Assembly (NCBI GenBank): GCA_018699955.1
Contig: JABISG010000058.1
Span: 1 to 34,819, forward strand
DNA length: 34,819 nucleotides
Direction: 5' to 3'
Source: Planctomycetaceae bacterium
GTDB lineage: Bacteria > Planctomycetota > Planctomycetia > Planctomycetales > Planctomycetaceae
Below, piece by piece: positions 9,301 to 15,408 of the stretch (the stretch's first letter is position 1; each line of letters begins with the position of its first letter). The notes under the pieces were generated by a model, which ran no database searches, was not told the origin of the DNA, and was given only the letters and a program-made list of their open reading frames with translations. A program made the translations under genes and the position numbers.

Positions 9301-9949
9301 CGCCGGGACGCGCCGGTTTGCCGGACAGTCGTGTTTTCAGGTTGCCGAGTTTCGACGGCTTCGCTTTTGTGTCTTGCTTCGGATCAGGCCGGTCGCCGAA
9401 CTCGTCGAAGTCGAGCAAATCGTCATCGTCCTCATCGAAATCGCCATCGACAGACGCTGGTTTTGCTTTGCGTGGTTTGGGTTTGGATCGAGGTTTCGAC
9501 GGCTGAGGAAACGTCTCTCGATTCTGTTCCCGTGCTGGGGGGTTATTTTGTTCTGCCGAGCCGCCCATTTCGCGGGAGACATCGGTTGCGCGTTTCAACT
9601 TGGGAACTTCATCATCGGTGACCTGCTGCAGCCCGATGCCGTCGTCTTGTCGGTCTGATGGGCCGTCGCCACGAAACAGCATATCGACGCTGCCGATTCG
9701 GAGCAGATCGCCATCGGCGAGCATCGCGTGCTGTACCAGACTTCCGTTGACATCGATGCCGTTCGATCCACCCGCCATAACCTCAAACGACTTACCGCTC
9801 CAGCTGATGCGGCAGTGAAGAACGCCCACGCCTTCTTCTTCGATGGAGATATCGTTGGAGAAGTGGCTGCCAATCAGCAACGGTGTTGCGCGGCTCAGCT
9901 CCCGCTGCTCGACTGTTCCCGAGAGGTATGTGATTTCGATCAGCGACAT
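6386..9949 (-). CDS. Single-span membrane protein: FHA-like domain, TPR, PQQ-type beta-propeller
   Basis: 1187 residues. Residues 20-92 fit an FHA fold (PLLIGSHFSNDISI, VLHCRISW, GSNGIDVNGS, DGDLLRIG), though the usual Arg after the first Gly and the Ser before His are replaced. A charged, Asp/Lys-rich linker (100-220) leads to one membrane helix (223-248); basic residues before it place the FHA side in the cytoplasm. Beyond it are TPR-like repeats (AAQQQLKEGNFQQAAGLFESFIQEYPRHRL) and, from about 500 to the end, repeated propeller blades (VFAVAKDCCYGIDTITGKPLWRR, ELILLQRRTGQLVWRQ) like PQQ/BamB-type propellers in the periplasm. It starts 33 nt after the ExbD stop and overlaps the next gene by ATGA. 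Probably couples a cytoplasmic signal to a periplasmic scaffold; no enzyme site is seen. Confidence 0.88.
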   Translation of the reverse strand: MSLIEITYLSGTVEQRELSRATPLLIGSHFSNDISIEEEGVGVLHCRISWSGKSFEVMAGGSNGIDVNGSLVQHAMLADGDLLRIGSVDMLFRGDGPSDRQDDGIGLQQVTDDEVPKLKRATDVSREMGGSAEQNNPPAREQNRETFPQPSKPRSKPKPRKAKPASVDGDFDEDDDDLLDFDEFGDRPDPKQDTKAKPSKLGNLKTRLSGKPARPGEQDVARSPLVLSLGGGALALLLAALTVWFIIGRETAQKHYDAAQQQLKEGNFQQAAGLFESFIQEYPRHRLSEDARYGLGNAKIKTALAGATPNWSRGLDELQSFVKENRERPNYKSQIKRLQTFAADIAFGAAKNVELSAKRPSVKPAVLNELLDVSHTAGNLLGRLYPADEQPTELYSKLADAHWKAEQAIATRKAYLKAVAAIEKSIKARSSHKALAARDELLTAHDGFRNDRQLARLLQETLDVEKSLVVVEDIDQQAKTTDHQPAGQTPLSLIRHTYSGVGEESVGRTVFAVAKDCCYGIDTITGKPLWRRVIGMDTPFFPVPVETSVSGVLLFDTNHNELILLQRRTGQLVWRQPLDDPLNGAPLRHEGRAYVATSTGQLYQIVLESGLATKRLSFSQPLVAPPVLVRNKKQLVVAGRASILYTLSVRPLSCTAVSFSGHSGGSVAAPLLTMGSLLLLTENDNVNTSRLRVFDTRTGKQKLKEIAAAKVTGRIRNRPVIRGRQLFVTSSPERITAFAVSEDKEQTPLLRIAETRITGKHAGPLFLKAGADGRLWMAGSAFRSFRLLTDTIAYDEAKRIATGLTTQPLQLVDRYFFAGRRQPFHRAVLFTPIEREQLTSHWGTLFGSAPIAVAAGTNQLVCITETGDVYRIDEADMKAGGFVTESTTRLPVAEATETPLTATVLTEGLMAVSAGNPQPTLWLIDLSGRIVREIVLPQPLEAAPIAIKAGIILPLPGRLQIVLQNGGSPPEDYPAPLEQEKKPQWRHLIPLDEDEFLAVNDSGRLSRIQFRNSDVPHLAEVNSVSLPQPVDVAPIVADGHLFIADAAGKLTMSDLSNLETLSEVTLAAPASNRLWFVDGSLFVESGRRSLREFRAENGQLNPGWTLPLDGNSLAGAPLTVNGRLVVTLKNGALLSLDRLEGRVLDESVIKQPLAIGLKKVGSLFVLPTIDGSLHLFDGSQPGRGTEQ

Positions 9950-9982
9950 TGTTGGATAACTGCGATGTAGTTCATTGGGAGT

Positions 9983-10756
9983 TCAATTTGACGAAGCGCG
10001 AACGGCCAAGCGTATGTGCTGGAAATCGGCATCGACGGCGGCATCGTTCACCAGCACAACGGCACCGTGGGTGGCCCGTTCGTCGGCATCGATCACCAGG
10101 TCGCCTTTCTGTTCGATTCGCCTCTTGTCCAGCAAAAGATCGGTCAGGTCTTCAGGATTGGTCACCGGTTCAAAGTCGATTGTGATCGCGTCGTTTTCGT
10201 CGATCCTGACGATGATGGAATTCTCCTGCAAATCTTCGGGCGTCTGAATCGACTGCGTTGCTCCTTCCTGGTCGGGATCGGGTCTGGGAACTTCAAACGA
10301 TTTTTGCAGTCTGAATGACGCGGTGACCATGAAAAAGATGAGCAGTAGAAACGTCACGTCAACCATCGGCGTGAGGTCCATTTCACCAAATTCAGACTTG
10401 GCTCCTCGCAACCGGAAACCACCTTCGTCATCCGCCTTGCGTTCGTCGGTCTCCGCAACCCTGTGTTGCGGTTCTTCGTCCTCTGGAGATGATACCAGAT
10501 TCGAATCGACTTCCGGCGCGTCATCTTCCAACGAACGACTCGGCGGACGTTCAAATTCCAGCGGCGGTTCAACTTCGGGAGTCGTCTCGAACTGCGGCCG
10601 AACTGCTGCTGACGGTTTGGTTGGCGCGGGGGACTGTTCTTCAAAGGGAACTTCGGTCTTGCGCGCGCAGCCCGGGCAGGGGACCATCAAACCCGCCTGC
10701 CGGCTGGCGATGCTCATCAGTTGATTGCAATGTTCGCAACGAAAGCGAATGGCCAT
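9983..10756 (-). CDS. ExbD/TolR-family protein with N-terminal zinc ribbon
   Basis: 257 residues. The N-terminus has CxxC pairs at Cys7/Cys10 and Cys27/Cys30, a zinc ribbon that would lie in the cytoplasm. An acidic, Pro-rich linker (35-125) follows, then the ExbD core: MDLTPMVDVTFLLLIFFMV, a single membrane helix with the conserved Asp that takes part in proton transfer in ExbB-ExbD and TolQ-TolR channels, and a periplasmic domain ending ADFQHIRLAVRA. Usual ExbD proteins are about 140 residues, so the extra half is the ribbon and linker. It lies 47 nt after a second, standard-length ExbD; such pairs are a known arrangement. It should assemble with the ExbB/MotA protein encoded upstream. Confidence 0.92.
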   Translation of the reverse strand: MAIRFRCEHCNQLMSIASRQAGLMVPCPGCARKTEVPFEEQSPAPTKPSAAVRPQFETTPEVEPPLEFERPPSRSLEDDAPEVDSNLVSSPEDEEPQHRVAETDERKADDEGGFRLRGAKSEFGEMDLTPMVDVTFLLLIFFMVTASFRLQKSFEVPRPDPDQEGATQSIQTPEDLQENSIIVRIDENDAITIDFEPVTNPEDLTDLLLDKRRIEQKGDLVIDADERATHGAVVLVNDAAVDADFQHIRLAVRASSN

Positions 10757-10803
10757 CTGGTTTCCGTTATACTATTACGTCTGTGCTTTGGTTTGCCGCG
10801 ACC

Positions 10804-11277
10804 TCACTGTCTGTTCTTATCCTGCACGCCAATAAAAAATCGAATTCCATCGACTGTGTTTGCGGCACGGGCGGCGCGTTGCACGAAACCGTGCTGGACG
10901 CCGCGGTCGGCCTTGATGATGACCCGTAAGCGGCCCTTATCAACTCCCCGGCGAACGTAGTCGGCGATCTCGTTGACGTCGGCCGGTTCGGTGCCGGCTT
11001 CGCCGAGGTAAATGATTGGTGCGGAATCGTCTGCGTCTGGCAGACGAATGGAAATGATGGTTGAGTGTTCGGTTTCAATGCCGACACCGTGCTTCGCTGG
11101 GGGAATATCGTTCTCGGCCGTCGGCTGCATGGTCGATGCGACCATGAAGAAAATCAGTAGCAGAAATGTCACATCGATCATCGGCGTGATGTCGAGGTCC
11201 ATTTCGGAATTCGAATTGCGTCGGCGAAAGCGGCCTTCGTCATCGCCGTCGTCGAACAGGGGGCTGCGTCGACTCAC
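10804..11277 (-). CDS. ExbD/TolR-family biopolymer transport protein
   Basis: 157 residues, standard ExbD architecture: a short charged cytoplasmic start (SRRSPLFDDGDDEGRFRRR), a membrane helix MDLDITPMIDVTFLLLIFFMV with the proton-relay Asp, then a periplasmic domain with the RLRVIIKADRGVQHGFVQ segment typical of the family. Translation begins at a GTG (11277) that overlaps the stop of the ExbB/MotA gene by four bases (GTGA), so the channel subunits are translated together. Family role: with ExbB it turns proton flow across the inner membrane into motion of an envelope partner. Confidence 0.93.
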   Translation of the reverse strand: MSRRSPLFDDGDDEGRFRRRNSNSEMDLDITPMIDVTFLLLIFFMVASTMQPTAENDIPPAKHGVGIETEHSTIISIRLPDADDSAPIIYLGEAGTEPADVNEIADYVRRGVDKGRLRVIIKADRGVQHGFVQRAARAANTVDGIRFFIGVQDKNRQ

Positions 11278-11999
11278 GCTTTCCGCCTTTCGCCCGACGA
11301 GTCGGCCTGTTCCAGATCATCGAGAAACACACCGACGTCTTGCTGGACGGAGTCTTGCAGTTTTCCGATGCGGACGTGAATCATGTTGCCCGCCATCACC
11401 AGCGGAATCGCGACCGCCAGACCAAGGGCTGTGGTGAATAACGCAAAGCTGATATCGGCGGCAAGCTGTTTGGAGACGCCGCCGGTTTCCTGCATGTCGG
11501 CAATACCGGCGAACGCGTTGATCATGCCGACAACCGTTCCCAACAGGCCGAGCATTGGTGCGCTTTTTACAATGGTGGCGATCCACGATGTTCGGTATTC
11601 CAAGTCGGATAGCACGTCGGTCTCGAACTTTTCGGCGAGCATGCGGCGCAGCTTGGCAATGGAAAGGTGGCGATTGGCAATGCCCAGCAAAACGAGCTGC
11701 GGTGTCGCCTTCGACCAGTAGGGAGGTGAATCGCATAGCTCGGCGACGCTGTTGTCGTTTTTCTGTTTGAGCCGGTCGCGGACTTCCTCGAGGAATTGGT
11801 TGGCCGTTTCACTGGAGGGAAATCGTTTCTGAGAAATCCGCCTGACCAGCAGGATGACGCAAAATATGCCGTACAGCGCGACGCTGCCCAGTGTGAAGTA
11901 AATGGCATAGGCGGCAACGTCGAGTACGGGCGACAGATCGACTGTGGTACTTGATTGCGCAGCCTGCGCGAGTGTGGGAACGGATACAAATTCGAGCAT
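11274..11999 (-). CDS. ExbB/TolQ/MotA proton channel subunit
   Basis: About 241 residues from the ATG at 11999; a TTG at 12026 would add nine residues and cannot be excluded, since neither has a clear Shine-Dalgarno sequence. Three membrane helices are visible: AAYAIYFTLGSVALYGIFCVILLV near the start, IVKSAPMLGLLGTVVGMINAF and SFALFTTALGLAVAIPLVMAG toward the end. The motifs GLLGTVVGMI and TTALGLAVAIP are the signature of the MotA/TolQ/ExbB domain. A cytoplasmic loop (about 50-135) and a cytoplasmic tail complete the usual topology. The gene opens the ExbB-ExbD-ExbD run and lies 62 nt behind the TonB-like gene. Confidence 0.93.
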   Translation of the reverse strand: MLEFVSVPTLAQAAQSSTTVDLSPVLDVAAYAIYFTLGSVALYGIFCVILLVRRISQKRFPSSETANQFLEEVRDRLKQKNDNSVAELCDSPPYWSKATPQLVLLGIANRHLSIAKLRRMLAEKFETDVLSDLEYRTSWIATIVKSAPMLGLLGTVVGMINAFAGIADMQETGGVSKQLAADISFALFTTALGLAVAIPLVMAGNMIHVRIGKLQDSVQQDVGVFLDDLEQADSSGERRKA

Positions 12000-12061
12000 G
12001 GCGATTGGAGAGTCTTTCTTTGTCAATCCCGGTGCAAAACGGCAAGTGGAGTTTCGGTCAA

Positions 12062-12976
12062 CTATTCAAAAAAGATCTGACGCGTCACAACGAAATCGTA
12101 GCCGTCGTCGTTGCGTTGTACGATGAAATAGGTTCGCCGAATCTGAGCGACCGACTTATCCTTGAATTCGCGTTCGAGCCGCGCAAGCATCGATTCGGTC
12201 TTGGGTGGATAGAAATGGAAAATCGTGCCTGCGCCGATGTTGATGTTTGCCTTTTGAAATATCTGCAGGTCGGCTGCTTGTCGCGTGCCGCCCTGCCAGG
12301 TCATGTAGAGCCGCTTTTCGCCGGCGCCGGTATTCCGGCTGCGGGATTGAGGCGGATTGCCCTGCAGTTTTGAGAGATAGACAATTTTCTTCCCATCGAC
12401 CAAAGCACCCAGTTCGATGCCGAAGTAATCGAGCTGTTTCGCGTAATCGCGGATGGTTCCACGGCGAGAGAAGCGAACAAACCAACGCTGTTCGCGGGGC
12501 AGTCCTCCGTCGCCGGGACCAACTCCTAATGCACGACGGCCCGTGCCCGTTGCGCTGCCCGCCTTTCCCACATTGCGGGTTGCCAACTCGAACGTCTGGC
12601 TGGTTTGGTTGGTCGCCTTATCGGCCAATTCGACGACGTTTTCGAGCATCTCTTCGATTTCGTTTTCTTCAGCCGGGGCATCGGCAAGCGAAGGATCATC
12701 GACGACGTCTTCGGGCGATTCGAGTTTGAGCGTTTCTTCGACCGCACCGTCTTCGAAGCCGCCGGGCAATTCGAGCAGTTCGAGTGGAACGCTGGCGTCG
12801 GGTTTCGAGAGTCGGTTGGTGACCCAGACCGCAGTCAACGCACAAAAGGTAAACGCAAGCCCGATAATGGTTGCAATCAACGTCGCAGTCACGTGGTCAA
12901 AACGGGTGACCTTCAACACCGGCCGGCCGATTGCCGGCTGGCTTTGTTTGTGTCGTGATGCGGTTTTCGTGGACAT
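12062..12976 (-). CDS. Single-span membrane protein in the TonB position of the ExbBD cluster
   Basis: 304 residues from the ATG at 12976; an upstream in-frame start (12997) is only a TTG. A basic cytoplasmic head of about 28 residues precedes one helix (FDHVTATLIATIIGLAFTFCALTAVWV), followed by a long acidic linker with many Glu/Asp, a GGLPREQRWFVRFSR segment and a folded C-terminal domain ending DGYDFVVTRQIFFE. The layout (short inside head, one helix with a His near its start, extended linker, C-terminal periplasmic domain) mirrors TonB and TolA, but the linker is acidic instead of Pro/Lys rich and no sequence homology to TonB is evident. Role as force-transmitting partner of the adjacent ExbB/ExbD is inference from context. 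It could equally be a lineage-specific envelope protein. Confidence 0.7.
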   Translation of the reverse strand: MSTKTASRHKQSQPAIGRPVLKVTRFDHVTATLIATIIGLAFTFCALTAVWVTNRLSKPDASVPLELLELPGGFEDGAVEETLKLESPEDVVDDPSLADAPAEENEIEEMLENVVELADKATNQTSQTFELATRNVGKAGSATGTGRRALGVGPGDGGLPREQRWFVRFSRRGTIRDYAKQLDYFGIELGALVDGKKIVYLSKLQGNPPQSRSRNTGAGEKRLYMTWQGGTRQAADLQIFQKANINIGAGTIFHFYPPKTESMLARLEREFKDKSVAQIRRTYFIVQRNDDGYDFVVTRQIFFE

Positions 12977-13057
12977 CGAGTCTCGGCGGGTTGGCAAGAA
13001 AATCGAGTTGGCGGCGTTACTTGTTTCCCTGGATCGGGCTTGGACATAAAGCGGGAT

Positions 13058-13106
13058 AACCAGCCCGTAGCGCGATCAAGGGTTTGCGGTCACATGCGGG
13101 CTGGTT
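13058..13106. repeat. Inverted repeat with ACCAGCCCG arms, copy 1
   Basis: Perfect 10-nt arms AACCAGCCCG (13058-13067) and CGGGCTGGTT (13097-13106) enclose a 29-nt loop beginning TAGCGCGATCAAGGG. It lies 9 nt past the stop of the toroid-protein gene and before the TonB-like gene. Close relatives of the same arm sequence form the element at 14981-15045, so the toroid gene is bracketed by two copies. Confidence 0.7.
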
Positions 13107-13115
13107 GAAACGGGT

Positions 13116-14843
13116 TCACTTTCGCCCGCTTTCCGGCAGTCCGTCGCGCTCATCGTATGGTCGAACCGATAGATGCCACTGTTTCCATTTCGCGGTCAAC
13201 TCCGTGCGCCACTTACCGAGTGCCTGACTGCGTTGGGTCTCGTCGATCTTTTCCTTTTCCGACAGTTTGGCGTACGGGTGGTTCAGTGAGACGAAACCGC
13301 GAGGTTTGCGGCTGAGTGTGCAAAGGGCGTTTCGCGCTTCGATGAGTACGTCGAGATCCGAATCGGCGAACGAAGCAATTAACACCGGCGCGAATCGAAC
13401 GTCGCCGCTTCGACCGAGAGCCCACAGCGCAATGCGGCGAACATCGGCCCGGGGATCTTTCGCCAGGCGAGCCAGCCGGTCGGTTTGACCGATCAGTTCT
13501 TCACGATTTCCAAGCTGAATGCGTTCGAGGACGGCCGATTGCACCGATTCCACCTTGGTGCTTTTGGGGTTTTCCAATTCGTTGAGAAGCTCATCGAGTG
13601 GCCCCTTTATCTTGCGTGCCTTGACCTTGCCCTCGGTCACCTGGACCTGTGCGAGATTGTCGGGCAGCCCGCGGCCTCCGGCAAGCAGGCCGGCTCCCAC
13701 TCCAATGCTTGGCACTTTGCGATCCAACATCTTGGCGGTCGCCTTGCCAAGGCATAGCAAACTGAAACTGGTATCGGTATCGCCGCCAAAGGATCCGTCG
13801 CTCTTCTGTGTCTTCAACAGATATTCTGAAGCTTCGGCATACCAGTCGTGTTCTCCAATGAAATCGATGTCGGCCAAAGCAGTCATTCGCTCGATCGCGT
13901 ACAAGTAATAATGAGTGTATGCGCCGCCATTGTTGACGGTCCAATTGGTAGCCAGCCATGCGACACCTCTTTCTGTGGCATCGTCGATGGCCGACAAACT
14001 TGTTGTGGGATTTCCGGTCGTCCTGACTTTCTTTGTATTCTGCTTGCTCTTCGAGTTGGGATTGTCGAGATCGATTGGTTGGAGATAGCGGAATTTTCGT
14101 GGAGTGGACTTCTTTTTCTTCTTCTTCTTTGCGGAGCCGACTTTGCGGTTGGGGTAAAGGTGCATTCGCGCGATGTTCAGGCTGCCGACCGCTGCAGCCG
14201 TCATCGTCGATTTTGCGCCCTCAGCACCCGATCCAGGATGGTAGGTGAATCCGCCACTCTTCAATTGCGTTTTAACGTGCCAGGTCGCAGCGCGGTCCCA
14301 GACGTCCATAGAAATCTCAATGTCGGCGCGAGCAGCCGACCACAGTCCCAGCATGGCGTACTGGGTGATGCTGGTGTCGCCCTTTCCATCCTGGTTTGGA
14401 TAGAACCAACTTCCGTTGGCCAACTGGCCGTCGAGGATGTACCTCAAAATGGCCCGCATTTCTGACTGGTATTGTGCTGGGTCGGCCGTCTCGAGCAGCA
14501 TCATGTCCAGACCGGACGAGTAGTAGTGATGGCGATCGGGTCTGTATTCCCCTTCCTTGATGCGGCTTTGAATGCCCGTGATACCCTGCTGAACAACGGG
14601 GCTTTCGACTTCATCGCCCGACTTCAGCAGAGCGAGCGCAACCAAGCTTTTGCTCTCCACCCCTCGGCCCTCTGCGATGCGGCGCAGGGCAACTAAACCA
14701 CGATCGATGGCCGCCTGGATTTTCGGATCATCCGAGGGCGGACGGTCGGCCTTTTTCGGCTCTGCACCAACGGCAACAACCGACCCGCAAATAGCGATGA
14801 GCGCGGCAATAAATCGAGTGGGGATATGATTCCAGCGCGTCAT
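13116..14843 (-). CDS. Secreted alpha/alpha-toroid (terpene-cyclase/prenyltransferase fold) protein with HEAT tail
   Basis: 575 residues from the ATG at 14843, which begins a signal peptide (ALIAICGSVVAVGAEPKK); the 45 codons in frame upstream cover unstructured sequence and are rejected. Residues about 40-400 hold repeats of the squalene-cyclase/prenyltransferase toroid: AILRYILDGQLANGSWFY, GVAWLATNWTVNNGGAYTHYYLYAIERM, YLLKTQKSDGSFGGDTDTSFSLLCLG. The DxDDTA motif needed for squalene cyclisation is not kept (GDTDTSFSL here), so it is probably not a cyclase. A Lys-rich tract AKKKKKKKS interrupts the toroid. The C-terminus has HEAT-like repeats (DPRADVRRIALWALGRSGDVRFAPVLIASF). Likely a periplasmic binding scaffold; the gene precedes the ExbBD cluster. 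Confidence 0.85.
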   Translation of the reverse strand: MTRWNHIPTRFIAALIAICGSVVAVGAEPKKADRPPSDDPKIQAAIDRGLVALRRIAEGRGVESKSLVALALLKSGDEVESPVVQQGITGIQSRIKEGEYRPDRHHYYSSGLDMMLLETADPAQYQSEMRAILRYILDGQLANGSWFYPNQDGKGDTSITQYAMLGLWSAARADIEISMDVWDRAATWHVKTQLKSGGFTYHPGSGAEGAKSTMTAAAVGSLNIARMHLYPNRKVGSAKKKKKKKSTPRKFRYLQPIDLDNPNSKSKQNTKKVRTTGNPTTSLSAIDDATERGVAWLATNWTVNNGGAYTHYYLYAIERMTALADIDFIGEHDWYAEASEYLLKTQKSDGSFGGDTDTSFSLLCLGKATAKMLDRKVPSIGVGAGLLAGGRGLPDNLAQVQVTEGKVKARKIKGPLDELLNELENPKSTKVESVQSAVLERIQLGNREELIGQTDRLARLAKDPRADVRRIALWALGRSGDVRFAPVLIASFADSDLDVLIEARNALCTLSRKPRGFVSLNHPYAKLSEKEKIDETQRSQALGKWRTELTAKWKQWHLSVRPYDERDGLPESGRK

Positions 14844-14980
14844 CAAGATGTCCCGGACAGGAGAGGAGCGGATGTGAAACAATAGACGCTGGCCGCGATA
14901 TTCATCGTATTTCGATTGATCGAAAGTGTCAACAAGTTGTCGCGACTTGAGGGCAACTCGCGTATTGGACTTAGACAATT

Positions 14981-15045
14981 ACCAGCCCGCCGCGCAAGCA
15001 AGGGTCTTTGGTCGAAACGGACCGTTGCTTGAGCTACGGGCTGGT
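14981..15045. repeat. Imperfect hairpin with ACCAGCCCG arms, copy 2
   Basis: Arms ACCAGCCCG (14981-14989) and CGGGCTGGT (15037-15045) continue inward as a mostly paired stem (GCAAGCAA-type segments on both sides, then GGTC/GACC) around a loop TTTGGTCGAAACG. This gives a near 26-bp imperfect stem. Both halves resemble the arm and inner sequence of the element at 13058-13106. It occupies the gap between the MazG-type gene and the toroid gene. Confidence 0.7.
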
Positions 15046-15072
15046 TATGTGCATCGTAATGACTCAAATACG

Positions 15073-15408
15073 TCACGGTTTGATCTGCAGGTCGCAGTGG
15101 CACACCATTTGACCGCAACCGGGGCAGCCATTGCCGTACTTCTGAAGAACGGCCTGCTGCAGGTCGATGTTGGAGACGTTGGCAATGGTGGCCAGCCAGG
15201 CGAGCACGTCGGCAAATTCGGCCGCCAATTCCTTGGGATCACCATCGCGGAGCGCTGCGGCCAATTCCCCAACTTCCTCCATCAACCACATAAATGTTCC
15301 ATCGACGCCGCGCGCTTCGTCCTTCGACGAATACATGGTTTCGATCAGCGATTGCAGTCCCGCCAGCGTCAACGTTTCGCCGGAGTCGTTCCCTTCGGTA
15401 GCGGTCAA
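15073..15408 (-). CDS. MazG-like nucleotide pyrophosphohydrolase with C-terminal Cys motif
   Basis: 111 residues. The core matches the MazG/iMazG all-alpha NTP pyrophosphatases: MWLMEEVGELAAAL carries the EExxE metal-binding motif and EFADVLAWLATIAN the downstream ExxD pair, which with Mg2+ hydrolyse nucleoside triphosphates to monophosphate and pyrophosphate. The last 18 residues add CPGCGQMVCHC, a likely zinc-binding tail. The start is a TTG at 15408 that overlaps the upstream gene's stop by four bases (TTGA), so it is coupled to the big TPR/peptidase gene. Substrate, perhaps a damaged or non-canonical nucleotide, is unknown. Confidence 0.88.
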   Translation of the reverse strand: MTATEGNDSGETLTLAGLQSLIETMYSSKDEARGVDGTFMWLMEEVGELAAALRDGDPKELAAEFADVLAWLATIANVSNIDLQQAVLQKYGNGCPGCGQMVCHCDLQIKP

